Shown here piece by piece: positions 17,455-25,944 of a DNA stretch of 57,829 bases (position 1 is the first letter of the stretch; each line of letters starts with the position of its first letter). The DNA comes from Williamwhitmania sp. GTDB taxonomy: Bacteria > Bacteroidota > Bacteroidia > Bacteroidales > Williamwhitmaniaceae. The translations under genes were made by a program, and so were the position numbers. Location: positions 1 through 57,829 of the forward strand of contig DATKVT010000046.1 in NCBI GenBank assembly GCA_035529935.1, given 5' to 3'. The notes below the pieces were generated by a model that saw only the letters and a program-made list of their open reading frames with translations, was not told the origin of the DNA and ran no database searches.

Positions 17455-18921
17455 ATGAGGTCATTTAGGAAGGGACTTATTTTTGCACTCTTTGCTTTGG
17501 TAGTAATTCCATCGCTCAAGGCTCAGGACGACGAGCTTATCAACTGGGAATCATACTTAACCACAGAGGTAGAGGTAATCGACCCCGTTTACAGGCCTGT
17601 TGTTGGGTTTGGCGTTGGTGTTCTAAACTTCTACGGCGATGTAAACAATAGCCATGGCAATCTGCTAGTGGGAACTCCTGCTTATCGCGTAAGCGTTATG
17701 GTTCCCTTGGGCAAAACGCAAGATTATAAGTTGAATTTTTTTGCCCTTATTGGTAATTTGCAGGGGTTCGATAGGCAGATGTCTTACCAGCTGCAGCGCG
17801 ACAACCCCGGCTTTGTCGGTAACACCAGTTTCAACACTAACTTTACCCAGTTTGGAATAAATATCGAGTATAACTTTGGTTCTCTCTTTCGCTGGAAGGG
17901 TGTTAAGGTAAAAAAGGGTACTAAGTTGAAGGTTCTTGACCGCACATTTCGTCCGTTTATCTCCATTGGGATTGCCCCTTTTCAGTATACAGCTATGGGG
18001 AATCTTACCCATTTCGATTCAGAATCGGGTACTCAAGTGCCCTACTACTTTTGGAGCGATGGTACTATTCGCAACATAGCCCAAACGTCCCCATTGGCGC
18101 CAACTTCGAAGATTATCCAAATGGATGGGTCATACGAAACTAATCTGCAGAAGGCTAATCTTTATGGGTCTAAAAACTCCCAGCAAACTGCGCTTTCCAT
18201 CCCCATGGACTTTGGTCTCGACTTTTTTCTGAACTACCGTATTAACGTAAGAGTAGGCACCTCGCTGACCTATACCTTTAGCGACTTACTCGACAATGTG
18301 GATGCCAAAGCTGCAAAAAACATGGTTGGACTCAAGAGCAATGGTCGGAATGATATGTTTACCTACACCTACGTATCGATTCACCTCGACCTCTTCTCCG
18401 ATCCGGAAACCAAGAAGGTTACCGACCTCTTCAAAATGGTTGATGATTTTGACTATGATGCCATTTCTGATGCTGACGTAGATGGTGTTCTCGATTTGTT
18501 TGATCAATGTCCAGATACACCGCTCCGCGTGGCTGTCGATTCAGTGGGTTGCCCACTTGATTCGGATAAGGATGGAGTTCCTGACTATCTTGACAAGGAG
18601 CCAAATACCCCTAGGGGTGCCATGGTTGATGATAATGGGGTCACCTTAAGCGATTCGTCATTTGCGAAGTATAACGTTGAAGGGCTTGCCGTAAACCGTG
18701 ATAAGGCCATCACCCTTCCTGTTAATAAGATATGGACACGTTCGGTGAAGTTTGAACCCGGTGTTGTGCCCGAAAAGTTCAAGTCCATAGATACCAACGG
18801 CGATGGCTACATCGATTATAACGAGATGATGAATGAGATAAATAAATTCTTCGACGGCGATTCCAAGTTGAAAACAGATGACATTTACGAGCTGAACGAA
18901 TTCTTCTTCGATCAGCAGTAA
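17455..18921 (+). CDS. Outer-membrane barrel with thrombospondin type 3 repeats and EF-hand
   Basis: 488 residues from the ATG at 17455, preceded by AAGGAG 8 bases upstream; the frame is also open from a GTG/ATG region at 17431 inside the previous gene. A signal peptide (cut near SLKA, then QDD) precedes a barrel of roughly residues 45-310. From about 330 come Asp-rich calcium motifs of the thrombospondin type 3 kind: DADVDGVLDLFDQCPDTP and DSDKDGVPDYLDKEPNTP. Near 446 is an EF-hand loop, DTNGDGYIDYNEMM. This resembles OmpA-type proteins in which a calcium-binding stalk follows the barrel, but the OmpA peptidoglycan domain is absent. The upstream SPOR protein could supply that cell-wall contact. 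Confidence 0.8.
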   Translation: MRSFRKGLIFALFALVVIPSLKAQDDELINWESYLTTEVEVIDPVYRPVVGFGVGVLNFYGDVNNSHGNLLVGTPAYRVSVMVPLGKTQDYKLNFFALIGNLQGFDRQMSYQLQRDNPGFVGNTSFNTNFTQFGINIEYNFGSLFRWKGVKVKKGTKLKVLDRTFRPFISIGIAPFQYTAMGNLTHFDSESGTQVPYYFWSDGTIRNIAQTSPLAPTSKIIQMDGSYETNLQKANLYGSKNSQQTALSIPMDFGLDFFLNYRINVRVGTSLTYTFSDLLDNVDAKAAKNMVGLKSNGRNDMFTYTYVSIHLDLFSDPETKKVTDLFKMVDDFDYDAISDADVDGVLDLFDQCPDTPLRVAVDSVGCPLDSDKDGVPDYLDKEPNTPRGAMVDDNGVTLSDSSFAKYNVEGLAVNRDKAITLPVNKIWTRSVKFEPGVVPEKFKSIDTNGDGYIDYNEMMNEINKFFDGDSKLKTDDIYELNEFFFDQQ

Positions 18922-18940
18922 CCAAGCCATAATATAATTG

Positions 18941-18971
18941 AAATAGCCCACTCTTAAGGAATGGGCTATTT
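18941..18971. terminator. Bidirectional terminator between convergent genes
   Basis: AAATAGCCCA and TGGGCTATTT form a perfect 10-bp stem with an 11-base loop. It lies between the stops of the barrel gene (18921) and smpB (18993) and can serve both strands, though T-runs are short. Confidence 0.75.
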
Positions 18972-18992
18972 GCTTTAAAGATACTTGAATCG

Positions 18993-19442
18993 TTATCGTT
19001 TCATGAAGCGGTCCATCTCCCGTTTGGTATCCTTCTTCTTGATATCCTCGCGCTTATCGAACACCTTTTTCCCCTTGGCCAGCGCTATGTCTATCTTGGC
19101 AATTCCCTTATCGTTGATGAAGAGTTTTGTTGGGATAATGGTCAACCCCTTCTCCTGCGTACGTTTTTTGAGCTTTAGCAATTCCTTTTTGGTAAGAAGC
19201 AGCTTGCGCTCACGGTTAGGGTCGTGGTTGTAACGGTTGGCCCACCAATACTCAGCCACGTGCATTCCTTTAATCCATAGTTCAGTATTGATAAAGTAGC
19301 AGTATGACTCAACAATGCTAGCTTTCCCTAGGCGAATCGACTTGATTTCGGTTCCAGTGAGCACGATGCCCGCGGTATACACGTCAAGAAGTTCGAAGAG
19401 GAAGGTCGCTTTTTTATTTTTTATGACTACGGGGTTACCCAT
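18993..19442 (-). CDS. smpB: SsrA-binding protein SmpB
   Basis: 149 residues, full length. It has the family blocks [57 protein letters not shown] and [12 protein letters not shown], and a basic C-terminal tail ([20 protein letters not shown]). SmpB delivers tmRNA to stalled ribosomes for trans-translation. The ssrA gene is not seen in this window. The gene lies 17 bases after the Yip1-like gene on the same strand, so they are likely one transcript. Confidence 0.97.
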   Translation of the reverse strand: MGNPVVIKNKKATFLFELLDVYTAGIVLTGTEIKSIRLGKASIVESYCYFINTELWIKGMHVAEYWWANRYNHDPNRERKLLLTKKELLKLKKRTQEKGLTIIPTKLFINDKGIAKIDIALAKGKKVFDKREDIKKKDTKREMDRFMKR

Positions 19443-19459
19443 CCAGCTTGTTGTTAGGT

Positions 19460-20023
19460 TTAGAAAAATATGGAAAAGAACCCGCCTATTACTAGCATAG
19501 AAATGGCAAGTGCGGCCGCATTAATTATTAAACTTAGAAAAACGAAGCCAACTGCACGCTCTTCCGTAATGCTCATAAGGTGTAGTGCTCCAAGCCAAAA
19601 AAAGAGGATACCAACTAAGCATAGTAGGTTAAATACAAAGCCCAGCTGTGGAATTATAAAGGCTATTGATCCGAAGAAAAATACTGGAGCATAGGAGAAA
19701 ATGGTCAATTTCAAAAGGCTGTTGTTTTCCTCCTTCACCTCAAACGAGTTGATTAATTTTGATAGAATGAAGGATGAAATAATAATGGTAGCAACATACT
19801 CTGCCCCGTAGGCAACTCCTTTAATAATAAGGTTGAAAATACCGAAGTGCGACCACATTACTCCGCCAACAATGCTGGCAAGACCAACTATTGCAGCAAG
19901 GGGAACCAAAAATTTAAAAACTAGCTCCTTGGAATTAAGCGTAAGCTCACCAACTTTTTTCCATCCGGCCTTTGGGCTGAGCAGAAACTTAACAACAAAC
20001 TCAAACCGTTCAATCAGTGTCAT
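19460..20023 (-). CDS. Yip1 domain integral membrane protein
   Basis: 187 residues from the ATG at 20021-20023, which has AAGGAG four bases upstream. The frame is open to a TTG at 20074, but that would lie upstream of the likely promoter. The protein has a cytoplasmic start ([24 protein letters not shown]) with the SPKxxW motif typical of the Yip1/DUF1282 group, then about five membrane helices. Function in bacteria is unknown. It precedes smpB and diverges from miaA. Confidence 0.82.
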   Translation of the reverse strand: MTLIERFEFVVKFLLSPKAGWKKVGELTLNSKELVFKFLVPLAAIVGLASIVGGVMWSHFGIFNLIIKGVAYGAEYVATIIISSFILSKLINSFEVKEENNSLLKLTIFSYAPVFFFGSIAFIIPQLGFVFNLLCLVGILFFWLGALHLMSITEERAVGFVFLSLIINAAALAISMLVIGGFFSIFF

Positions 20024-20041
20024 ACTCCTTAATTTTGCTCG

Positions 20042-20074
20042 CAAATTTAACTTATTTTTGGCAGAGTATACCAA
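20042..20074 (-). promoter_or_regulatory. Likely promoter of the yip1-smpB unit
   Basis: On the minus strand TAAATTTG (20049-20042) fits the -7 consensus TAnnTTTG. A TTG at 20074-20072 lies 22 bases upstream of it, slightly wide of the usual spacing. It lies 19 bases before the yip1 ATG at 20023. Confidence 0.45.
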
Positions 20075-20089
20075 TGCTTGATTGGAACC

Positions 20090-21028
20090 ATGAATAATAC
20101 TATAGGAAAGACCATCGACCTTATTTCTATAATTGGACCAACGGCTGTTGGCAAAACTGCCTTAGCTGCCCGGCTTGCTGCCCGGATAAACGGTGAAATT
20201 ATTTCGGCAGATTCACGGCAAGTTTACCGAGGCATGAATCTGGGAACCGGTAAGGACTATGCCGATTATTTGGTGGAAGGACGAGCCATACCCTACCACC
20301 TTATTGATGTTGTGGACGCGGGTTATAAGTATAGCGTGTTTGAGTATCAAACCGATTTTTTGCGTGTGTACAGCGACATTCATGCGAGAAAAAAGATGCC
20401 CATCCTTTGTGGTGGAACTGGAATGTACGTTGAAGCGGTGGTTAGTGGATACAGGTTGCTCAAGGTGCCTTTTAACGAGACACTACGTGCGGAACTTGAA
20501 ACAAAAAGCAATGTTGAACTAAACACTTTGCTCTCTTCCTTAAAAAAGCTTCACAATCGCTCCGACTCCGATACTCGAAAGCGGTTGATACGTGCCATCG
20601 AAATTGAAACATACCAAAAGGACCACCAAACGGAGGTGGAGGATTATCCCAAAATCCGAAATATATACTTTGGTGTTGCGGTAGATAGGGAGACACGGCG
20701 ACGCCGAATTACCGAAAGATTGCACGCGCGCCTCAAACAGGGCATGATTGAAGAGGTGCAGTCACTTATCGATTCGGGTGTACCGGTGGATACATTGCTA
20801 TTCTATGGGTTGGAGTATAAGCTAATTGCAAAGCATTTAATAGGTGAACTTACCTATGATGAAATGGTGAAAGAGTTAAATGCAGCCATTCACCAGTTTG
20901 CCAAGCGCCAAATGACTTGGTTTCGAAAAATGGAGCGTGAGGGAAATTCAATCATTTGGATCGATGGTCTTTTCCCTATGGAGCAAAAGCTTTCCATTAT
21001 GATGCAGCATTTGGAGCAACTCCCCTGA
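20090..21028 (+). CDS. miaA: tRNA dimethylallyltransferase
   Basis: 312 residues from the ATG at 20090; a TTG at 20078 is in frame but less likely. The P-loop GPTAVGKT is at 16-23, followed by ISADSRQVYRGMNLGTGKD and CGGTGMYVEAVVSGY, which bind the tRNA and the prenyl donor. The C-terminal part includes QFAKRQMTWFRKM, the standard closing motif. The enzyme adds an isopentenyl group to A37 of tRNAs reading UNN codons, including tRNA-Trp and tRNA-Ser. It lies directly upstream of the trp leader. In E. coli loss of this modification relaxes trp attenuation; any functional link here is only a thought. Confidence 0.95.
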   Translation: MNNTIGKTIDLISIIGPTAVGKTALAARLAARINGEIISADSRQVYRGMNLGTGKDYADYLVEGRAIPYHLIDVVDAGYKYSVFEYQTDFLRVYSDIHARKKMPILCGGTGMYVEAVVSGYRLLKVPFNETLRAELETKSNVELNTLLSSLKKLHNRSDSDTRKRLIRAIEIETYQKDHQTEVEDYPKIRNIYFGVAVDRETRRRRITERLHARLKQGMIEEVQSLIDSGVPVDTLLFYGLEYKLIAKHLIGELTYDEMVKELNAAIHQFAKRQMTWFRKMEREGNSIIWIDGLFPMEQKLSIMMQHLEQLP

Positions 21029-21076
21029 TTTAAAATCATATTTATTTGCAAAAAAGGAGTAAAAAATTAAACTCAT

Positions 21077-21107
21077 TTTGTTTGTTATAAAAAAGATGCT
21101 AATATTG
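21077..21107 (+). promoter_or_regulatory. Promoter of the trp operon
   Basis: TTTG at 21077-21080 is followed after 19 bases by TAATATTG at 21100-21107, one mismatch from TAnnTTTG. The start of transcription would fall about 21113, just before the first leader peptide at 21119. Confidence 0.65.
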
Positions 21108-21118
21108 CAATCACTGAA

Positions 21119-21184
21119 ATGATGAAAATGATTACAGTTGCAAATAATTGGTGGCACTTATCTATCACAACAAACTGTGAGTAG
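21119..21184 (+). CDS. trpL: First trp leader peptide, two adjacent Trp codons
   Basis: A 21-codon reading frame (ATG at 21119, 21122 or 21128; stop TAG at 21182). The peptide starts MMKMITVANN, then has Trp at 11 and 12 (TGG TGG at 21149-21154), and ends TTNCE. It lies about 6 bases after the expected transcription start and about 20 bases before a strong intrinsic terminator. This is the arrangement of ribosome-mediated attenuation: slow decoding of the two Trp codons would alter folding of the RNA that follows. It is too short for normal gene finders. A protein role beyond regulation is not expected. Confidence 0.75.
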   Translation: MMKMITVANNWWHLSITTNCE

Positions 21185-21203
21185 GAGCGCTTTGCCCATT
21201 GCA

Positions 21204-21245
21204 AACCAAAGGCCCGTTGAACTCGCAACGGGCCTTTGGTTTTTT
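21204..21245 (+). terminator. First trp attenuator terminator
   Basis: A perfect 16-bp stem (5' arm 21204-21219, core CCAAAGGCCCGTTG; 3' arm 21226-21241) with a 6-base loop and six T. It follows leader peptide 1 by 19 bases and precedes leader peptide 2. CTTTG at 21190-21194 could pair with CAAAG at 21207-21211 as part of an antiterminator, a weak candidate. Confidence 0.92.
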
Positions 21246-21258
21246 AATACGTGATACT

Positions 21259-21327
21259 ATGAATACATTTGAATGGAATATGTATACCTGTTGGTGGTGG
21301 CGTCAAAACGATGATCAAGCGTTGTGA
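21259..21327 (+). CDS. trpL: Second trp leader peptide, WWW plus one more Trp
   Basis: A 22-codon frame, ATG at 21259 and stop TGA at 21325. It starts MNTFEW, so Trp is at 6, then has three consecutive Trp at 12-14 (TGG TGG TGG, 21292-21300) followed by RQNDDQAL. Four Trp in 22 residues is far above chance. It sits between the first attenuator terminator and the second one, so it would only be transcribed by polymerases that passed the first checkpoint. It is a second, independent tryptophan-sensing leader. Confidence 0.85.
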   Translation: MNTFEWNMYTCWWWRQNDDQAL

Positions 21328-21352
21328 GTTCACGAGCTGTGCCTATAATAAA

Positions 21353-21389
21353 AAGGGCCTGCCGTTCTCACGGTTGGCCCTTCTTTTTT
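21353..21389 (+). terminator. Second trp attenuator terminator
   Basis: AAGGGCC pairs with GGCCCTT and the inner GCCGT pairs with ACGGT around a 4-base loop, with a T-T mismatch between; TTCTTTTTT follows. It ends 28 bases before trpE. GTTGTGAG at 21321-21328, around the leader 2 stop, can pair with CTCACGGT at 21367-21374, which would break this hairpin and is a candidate antiterminator. Confidence 0.85.
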
Positions 21390-21417
21390 GCATTGTAAAA
21401 AAATTAAATTGTATACC

Positions 21418-22797
21418 ATGAAGCTACGAGTTATCACTGAACGAATGCTTGCCGATACAGTAACACCGGTGAGCATCTACCTCAAGTTGAGGGATGCCTA
21501 CCCTGGCGCGTTCCTTCTGGAAAGTAACGAATATGGACGTCCCGAGAGCAGCCGTTCATTTGTTTGTGTTATGCCAATAGCCTCCGTTAGGGTGGATAAG
21601 GGTATTGCCACTGCAAAATTTTCGAACGATTCCCCAATGGTTGGTAACATTACCGAACGGGGCAGCTTAGCCCCATTCCTTGAGAAATTCTTCTACTCCA
21701 TCAAGACAGAAGGGGAGAAAGTTGACTTTAATGGATTTTACGGCTATACCTCCTACGATGCCGTCCACTATATGGAGTCGGTAAAGATTAAGGGTGCCAA
21801 CCGTATTCCGGAAATGGACTACCGGCTATTCCGTATAGTCATATCCATTAACCCATTGAGAAATGAGCTTATTATTGCCGAAAACCTGCTCGACAACCAG
21901 GTTAGCCGGATTCCTGAAATTATTGCGTTGCTGAGCAATAGGAGAGTGCCTGAATTTTCTTTTAAGCGCACAGGAGATGAGATGGCCGAATCGACCGACA
22001 AGGAGTACATTGCCATGGTGCGTAAGGCTAAAAAGCATTGCCTTCGGGGCGATGTATTTCAGCTAGTGCCGTCACGGCTCTTCATCCAAAAGTTTGAGGG
22101 TGATGAATTCAATGTTTACCGTTGCCTTCGCTCCATCAACCCTTCGCCATATCTTTTCTATTTCGACCTGGGCAGCTATCGGCTATTTGGGTCTAGCCCC
22201 GAAACGCAGCTGCGGTTGGCTAATGGGAAGGCCATATTGAATCCAATTGCCGGCACCTTCCGCCGCACGGGCGATGAGGAGTTGGACAAAATAATGGCCG
22301 AACGGCTGCTGGCCGATCCAAAGGAGAATGCCGAGCATGTGATGCTAGTTGATCTTGCTCGCAACGATCTTAGCCGTAATGCCCACGATGTAAAGGTGGA
22401 GGTGTTTAGGGAGATTCAGCAATACTCCCATGTGATTCATCTCGTTTCCAAAGTTACGGGCAAGGTTACAGAAGGAAGGTCAGCCATTAAGGTTTTTATG
22501 GACACCTTTCCAGCGGGTACTCTTACTGGAGCCCCCAAGGTAAAGGCCATGGAGCTGATTGAAAAGTATGAGAGTTCCTCCCGTGGATTTTACGGTGGAA
22601 GCATTGGCTACTTTGGCCTCGATGGCTCCGTAAACCAAGCCATTACCATTCGCAGCTTTTTGAGTCGATTCAACAACCTTTTCTACAGAGCCGGTGCTGG
22701 TGTTGTAGCTGATTCGGACGAGCAATCGGAACTTAAAGAGGTAGAGAATAAACTTATGGCTCTCCGCCAAGCCATGACCAATGCTGAAACCATTTAA
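21418..22797 (+). CDS. trpE: Anthranilate synthase component I
   Basis: 459 residues from the ATG at 21418, immediately after the second attenuator. Landmarks are the Trp-binding feedback motif LLES (residues 33-36), NPIAGTFRRTGDEELD, LVDLARNDLSR, YSHVIHLVSKV and FPAGTLTGAPKVKAMELI. With the TrpG subunit it converts chorismate and glutamine-derived ammonia to anthranilate. Feedback inhibition by tryptophan is expected from the intact LLES motif, adding a third level of control after the two attenuators. It is the first gene of trpEGDCFBA plus a DAHP synthase; trpG starts 10 bases later. Confidence 0.97.
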   Translation: MKLRVITERMLADTVTPVSIYLKLRDAYPGAFLLESNEYGRPESSRSFVCVMPIASVRVDKGIATAKFSNDSPMVGNITERGSLAPFLEKFFYSIKTEGEKVDFNGFYGYTSYDAVHYMESVKIKGANRIPEMDYRLFRIVISINPLRNELIIAENLLDNQVSRIPEIIALLSNRRVPEFSFKRTGDEMAESTDKEYIAMVRKAKKHCLRGDVFQLVPSRLFIQKFEGDEFNVYRCLRSINPSPYLFYFDLGSYRLFGSSPETQLRLANGKAILNPIAGTFRRTGDEELDKIMAERLLADPKENAEHVMLVDLARNDLSRNAHDVKVEVFREIQQYSHVIHLVSKVTGKVTEGRSAIKVFMDTFPAGTLTGAPKVKAMELIEKYESSSRGFYGGSIGYFGLDGSVNQAITIRSFLSRFNNLFYRAGAGVVADSDEQSELKEVENKLMALRQAMTNAETI

Positions 22798-22807
22798 AAC
22801 CTAGATT

Positions 22808-23458
22808 ATGAACGTACTAGTTATCGATAATTACGACTCTTTTACCTATAATCTGGTCCACATGGTGGAGGAACTTACCGGAAACCGGGCTATAGTTGCC
22901 CGCAATAATGAAATTAGCGTGGACGAGGTGGGGGCGTTCGACAAGATATTGCTATCGCCTGGACCTGGCTTACCCGGTGAGGCTGGTAATCTAAAGGCAA
23001 TAATTAAGCGCTATGCCCCGTCCAAAAGCATCTTTGGAGTGTGCCTCGGCATGCAGGCTATTGCTGAAGTATTTGGTGGACATTTGGAGAATCTCGGGCA
23101 CGTGGTTCACGGTATGTCGGATGAGGTGAGGGTGGAAAGCCCGGAAGAGAAACTATTTGCCAACATGCCCGACCATTTTCGTGCTGGACGTTACCACAGC
23201 TGGGTTGTAAGCAAGACGAACCTCCCAGCAGATTTGCAAATTACTGCCGTTAACCCTGAAGGATTAGTAATGGCCCTCTCTCACCGAAATTTTGATGTAA
23301 AGGGGGTTCAGTTTCATCCAGAATCAATCTTAACGCAGTATGGCCTAAGCATAATGGCAAACTGGTTAGGGATGGATTACAAACCGGTGATTGAATTGCC
23401 CTCAAAGAGTAACAGCAGTTTCAATATCAGTGACATAACTTTTGGGTTAACATGTTAA
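22808..23458 (+). CDS. trpG: Anthranilate synthase component II (glutamine amidotransferase)
   Basis: 216 residues. The class I amidotransferase triad is visible: Cys79 in GVCLGMQAIAE, His170 and Glu172 in GVQFHPESI. The oxyanion motif SPGPGLP is at 50-56. It supplies ammonia to TrpE. A tail of about 20 residues after the catalytic core (SKSNSSFNISDITFGLTC) is not typical of the family core. TrpG is separate from TrpD here, unlike the fused enterobacterial form. trpD follows after 44 bases. Confidence 0.97.
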   Translation: MNVLVIDNYDSFTYNLVHMVEELTGNRAIVARNNEISVDEVGAFDKILLSPGPGLPGEAGNLKAIIKRYAPSKSIFGVCLGMQAIAEVFGGHLENLGHVVHGMSDEVRVESPEEKLFANMPDHFRAGRYHSWVVSKTNLPADLQITAVNPEGLVMALSHRNFDVKGVQFHPESILTQYGLSIMANWLGMDYKPVIELPSKSNSSFNISDITFGLTC

Positions 23459-23502
23459 ATGATTGCGAACTATTTTACCCAGAACATTTTAATTAAGAAA
23501 CT

Positions 23503-24498
23503 ATGAAAACCGCAATACTTGAGCTTTTTCAGCAGAAGATACTTGGCCGGCAGAGCGCCGCCGAGCTGCTGGTAAATATAACCAACGGGGCATTTTCGCC
23601 TGCTCAAACGGCGGCCTTACTGGCTACCTTTCAGGTCAGGGGAATTACAGTGGAGGAGTTAGCTGGTTTTCGCGATGCCCTCCGCGACATGTGCCTCCGT
23701 GTTGATCTTTCGGAGTTTGAAACCATTGACCTATGCGGAACTGGTGGCGATGGTAAGGACACCATCAACATCTCCACGCTCTCCTCCTTCGTAGTGGCGG
23801 CGGCAGGGGGGAAGGTTGCCAAGCACGGAAACTACGGTGTTTCATCGGTGTGTGGTTCATCCAACATTATGGAACATTTTGGTTATCGCTTTTCATCCGA
23901 CAACGACAAGCTGAAGCGGGAGCTGGATAGGGCAGGCATTTGCTTTATGCATGCACCGCTTTTCAACATGGCCATGCGGAATGTAGCCGATGTTCGACGT
24001 CAGCTGGGTGTAAAAACAATCTTTAATATGTTGGGTCCGTTGGTGAACCCATCGTTCCCAAACGCCCAAATGGCAGGCGTTTTTAGCGCAGAGCTGGCCC
24101 GCATCTACTCCTACCTTTTTCAGCAGGAGGGGAAGCGTTATGCCGTTGTGTTTAGCCTCGATGGCTACGACGAGGTTTCGCTTACCTCGCCGTTTAAGTT
24201 CTTCAGCAACAATGGGGAGGGACTTCTTGAGCCCGAAGATCTACAGCTGCCCGACCTGCTGCCTGCCGACATTACAGGTGGACGAACTGTGGATGATGCA
24301 GCAAGAATATTTATCGACATAATAAAAGGGAACGGCACCGGAGCGCAAAATGCGGTGATTGCGGCCAATGCCGGTATTGCCCTGCAGGTGATTCGTCCTG
24401 AGCAATCGCTCTCCAGCTGTATCGAAACGGCCATGGAGGTGCTTACTTCAGGTTCTGCGTTCACAAATTTTGAAACGTTAATCTCCTTAAACCGGTAG
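23503..24498 (+). CDS. trpD: Anthranilate phosphoribosyltransferase
   Basis: 331 residues, normal length. The PRPP-binding motif CGTGGDGKDT is at 78-87, followed by KHGNYGVSSVCGSSNIMEHFG (anthranilate channel) and the FNMLGPLVNPS block. It transfers the phosphoribosyl group to anthranilate. It lies between trpG and trpC, with only 2 bases to trpC. Confidence 0.97.
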   Translation: MKTAILELFQQKILGRQSAAELLVNITNGAFSPAQTAALLATFQVRGITVEELAGFRDALRDMCLRVDLSEFETIDLCGTGGDGKDTINISTLSSFVVAAAGGKVAKHGNYGVSSVCGSSNIMEHFGYRFSSDNDKLKRELDRAGICFMHAPLFNMAMRNVADVRRQLGVKTIFNMLGPLVNPSFPNAQMAGVFSAELARIYSYLFQQEGKRYAVVFSLDGYDEVSLTSPFKFFSNNGEGLLEPEDLQLPDLLPADITGGRTVDDAARIFIDIIKGNGTGAQNAVIAANAGIALQVIRPEQSLSSCIETAMEVLTSGSAFTNFETLISLNR

Positions 24499-24500
24499 CC

Positions 24501-25337
24501 ATGAGCGATATTTTGTCGATAATTGCTGCCATTAAGTTGAAAGAAGTGGCGGAGAGGGAGCAGCTATATCCATTGAAGCTGCTCGAAAAGAGCCTCTACT
24601 TCGCTACGCAGCCCGTTTCGCTCAAGCGCTATTTGCTGCGTGAAGATAAGTGTGGTGTTATTGCGGAGTTTAAACGATTTTCTCCCTCGCGCGGTGCCAT
24701 CAACCCTCATGCCGATGTTGCTGCCATCTCCATTGGCTACATGCAGGCTGGTGCTTCGGCCCTTTCCATTCTTGCCGAGAAAACCCATTTTGGAGGTCGC
24801 CTTGAGCATGTTCGCAAGGCACGGCAGCTGAACTACTGTCCCATACTGCAGAAGGATTTTATGCTGAAGCCATATCAAATTTTGGAGGCAAAGGCCTATG
24901 GTGCCGATGCCATCCTACTCATTGCCTCCTTACTTACCTTGGAGCAGACCAAGGAGTTGGCAACGCTAGCGCAGTCGCTGGGAATGGAGGTGGTAGTTGA
25001 GCTGCATACCCCGCAGGAATTGGAGTATGTTCAATACGCCGATGTGGTCGGTGTAAACAACCGTAACCTGAAAACCATGATCGTTTCGGTGGGAAACGCC
25101 TTAGGTATGCTACCGCTTTTACCAAAGGGTATTGTGACAATTGTCGAAAGTGGAATTAGCTCGCCGGAGGTGGCGGCCATGCTTCGACAGGAAGGATTCA
25201 ACGGGTTGTTGATAGGGGAGCATTTTATGCGTGAGGCCGACCCCGTAAAGGCTTGCCGTGAGTTTATAACAAAGATGCAATTGCTAACTCCTAAACCAAC
25301 ACTAGCGAACAATGGTGGTGAAGGTTTGCGGGCTTAG
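24501..25337 (+). CDS. trpC: Indole-3-glycerol phosphate synthase
   Basis: 278 residues of the TIM-barrel family. Visible motifs are VIAEFKRFSPSRG (catalytic Lys), SILAEKTHFGG, ILQKDFML, EVVVELHTPQELE, VGVNNRNLKTM and ESGISSPEV. It closes the ring of the carboxyphenylamino intermediate to make indole-3-glycerol phosphate. It is not fused to trpF; instead the two genes overlap by 26 bases, which suggests coupled translation. The last residues ([15 protein letters not shown]) are read from the overlap. Confidence 0.96.
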   Translation: MSDILSIIAAIKLKEVAEREQLYPLKLLEKSLYFATQPVSLKRYLLREDKCGVIAEFKRFSPSRGAINPHADVAAISIGYMQAGASALSILAEKTHFGGRLEHVRKARQLNYCPILQKDFMLKPYQILEAKAYGADAILLIASLLTLEQTKELATLAQSLGMEVVVELHTPQELEYVQYADVVGVNNRNLKTMIVSVGNALGMLPLLPKGIVTIVESGISSPEVAAMLRQEGFNGLLIGEHFMREADPVKACREFITKMQLLTPKPTLANNGGEGLRA

Positions 25338-25944
25338 ATACCCAAACAATTTGGCCGAAGTGGTTGAGGCTAAACCCGACATGGTTGGCTTCATCTTCTA
25401 TCTACAATCACCAAGATACGTGGAGGTGGCAGCGGCTAAAGCACTCTCACAGACTTCTGTTGGCAATGCACAGCGGGTGGGCGTTTTTGTTGATAGCGAC
25501 CTGCACCATATTGAGCAAACGGTTGTTCACTTTGGTCTTAATGCTGTGCAGCTGCATGGTTCTGAAACACCACAGCTATGCGAGCAGCTAAAGCAAAAGG
25601 GGCTTACTGTAATCAAGACCTTTCGAGTCGGAGAGGAGTATAGCTTTACTGAAGTCGAGCTGTATGTTGGCAGCTGTAATCTCTTTCTCTTTGACGCAGC
25701 AGGCAGCAGGGCCGGTGGTAATGGAATTCCTTTTCGATGGAACCTACTGGATAGCTACAGTGCCAGCGTGCCGTTTCTGCTTAGCGGAGGAATAGGTGAG
25801 GAGCACCTGTTGTCCATTAAAGCCTTGAAGCATCCAATGCTGCTTGGCGTGGATATCAACAGCCGCTTCGAGGTAATGCCAGGAGTGAAGGATGGTGCGC
25901 GTGTAAAGAAATTCATTGAAATGATAAAGAGCGATTTATGCTAA
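25312..25944 (+). CDS. trpF: Phosphoribosylanthranilate isomerase
   Basis: 210 residues. Catalytic Cys6 sits in [12 protein letters not shown] and Asp128 in [13 protein letters not shown], the usual acid/base pair. The phosphate-binding end reads FLLSGGIG and [16 protein letters not shown]. It performs the Amadori rearrangement between TrpD and TrpC. The start ATG at 25312 lies inside trpC, and its stop overlaps trpB by 7 bases. Confidence 0.95.
   Translation: MVVKVCGLRYPNNLAEVVEAKPDMVGFIFYLQSPRYVEVAAAKALSQTSVGNAQRVGVFVDSDLHHIEQTVVHFGLNAVQLHGSETPQLCEQLKQKGLTVIKTFRVGEEYSFTEVELYVGSCNLFLFDAAGSRAGGNGIPFRWNLLDSYSASVPFLLSGGIGEEHLLSIKALKHPMLLGVDINSRFEVMPGVKDGARVKKFIEMIKSDLC

Noticed and set aside
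19460..20074. Longer Yip1 protein starting at TTG 20074
   Set aside because: The likely promoter lies inside 20042-20074, and the ATG at 20023 has AAGGAG directly upstream.
21029..21417. T-box riboswitch upstream of trpE
   Set aside because: No T-box consensus (AGGGTGGNACCGCG) or specifier stem is seen; Trp-rich leader frames with terminators explain the region better.
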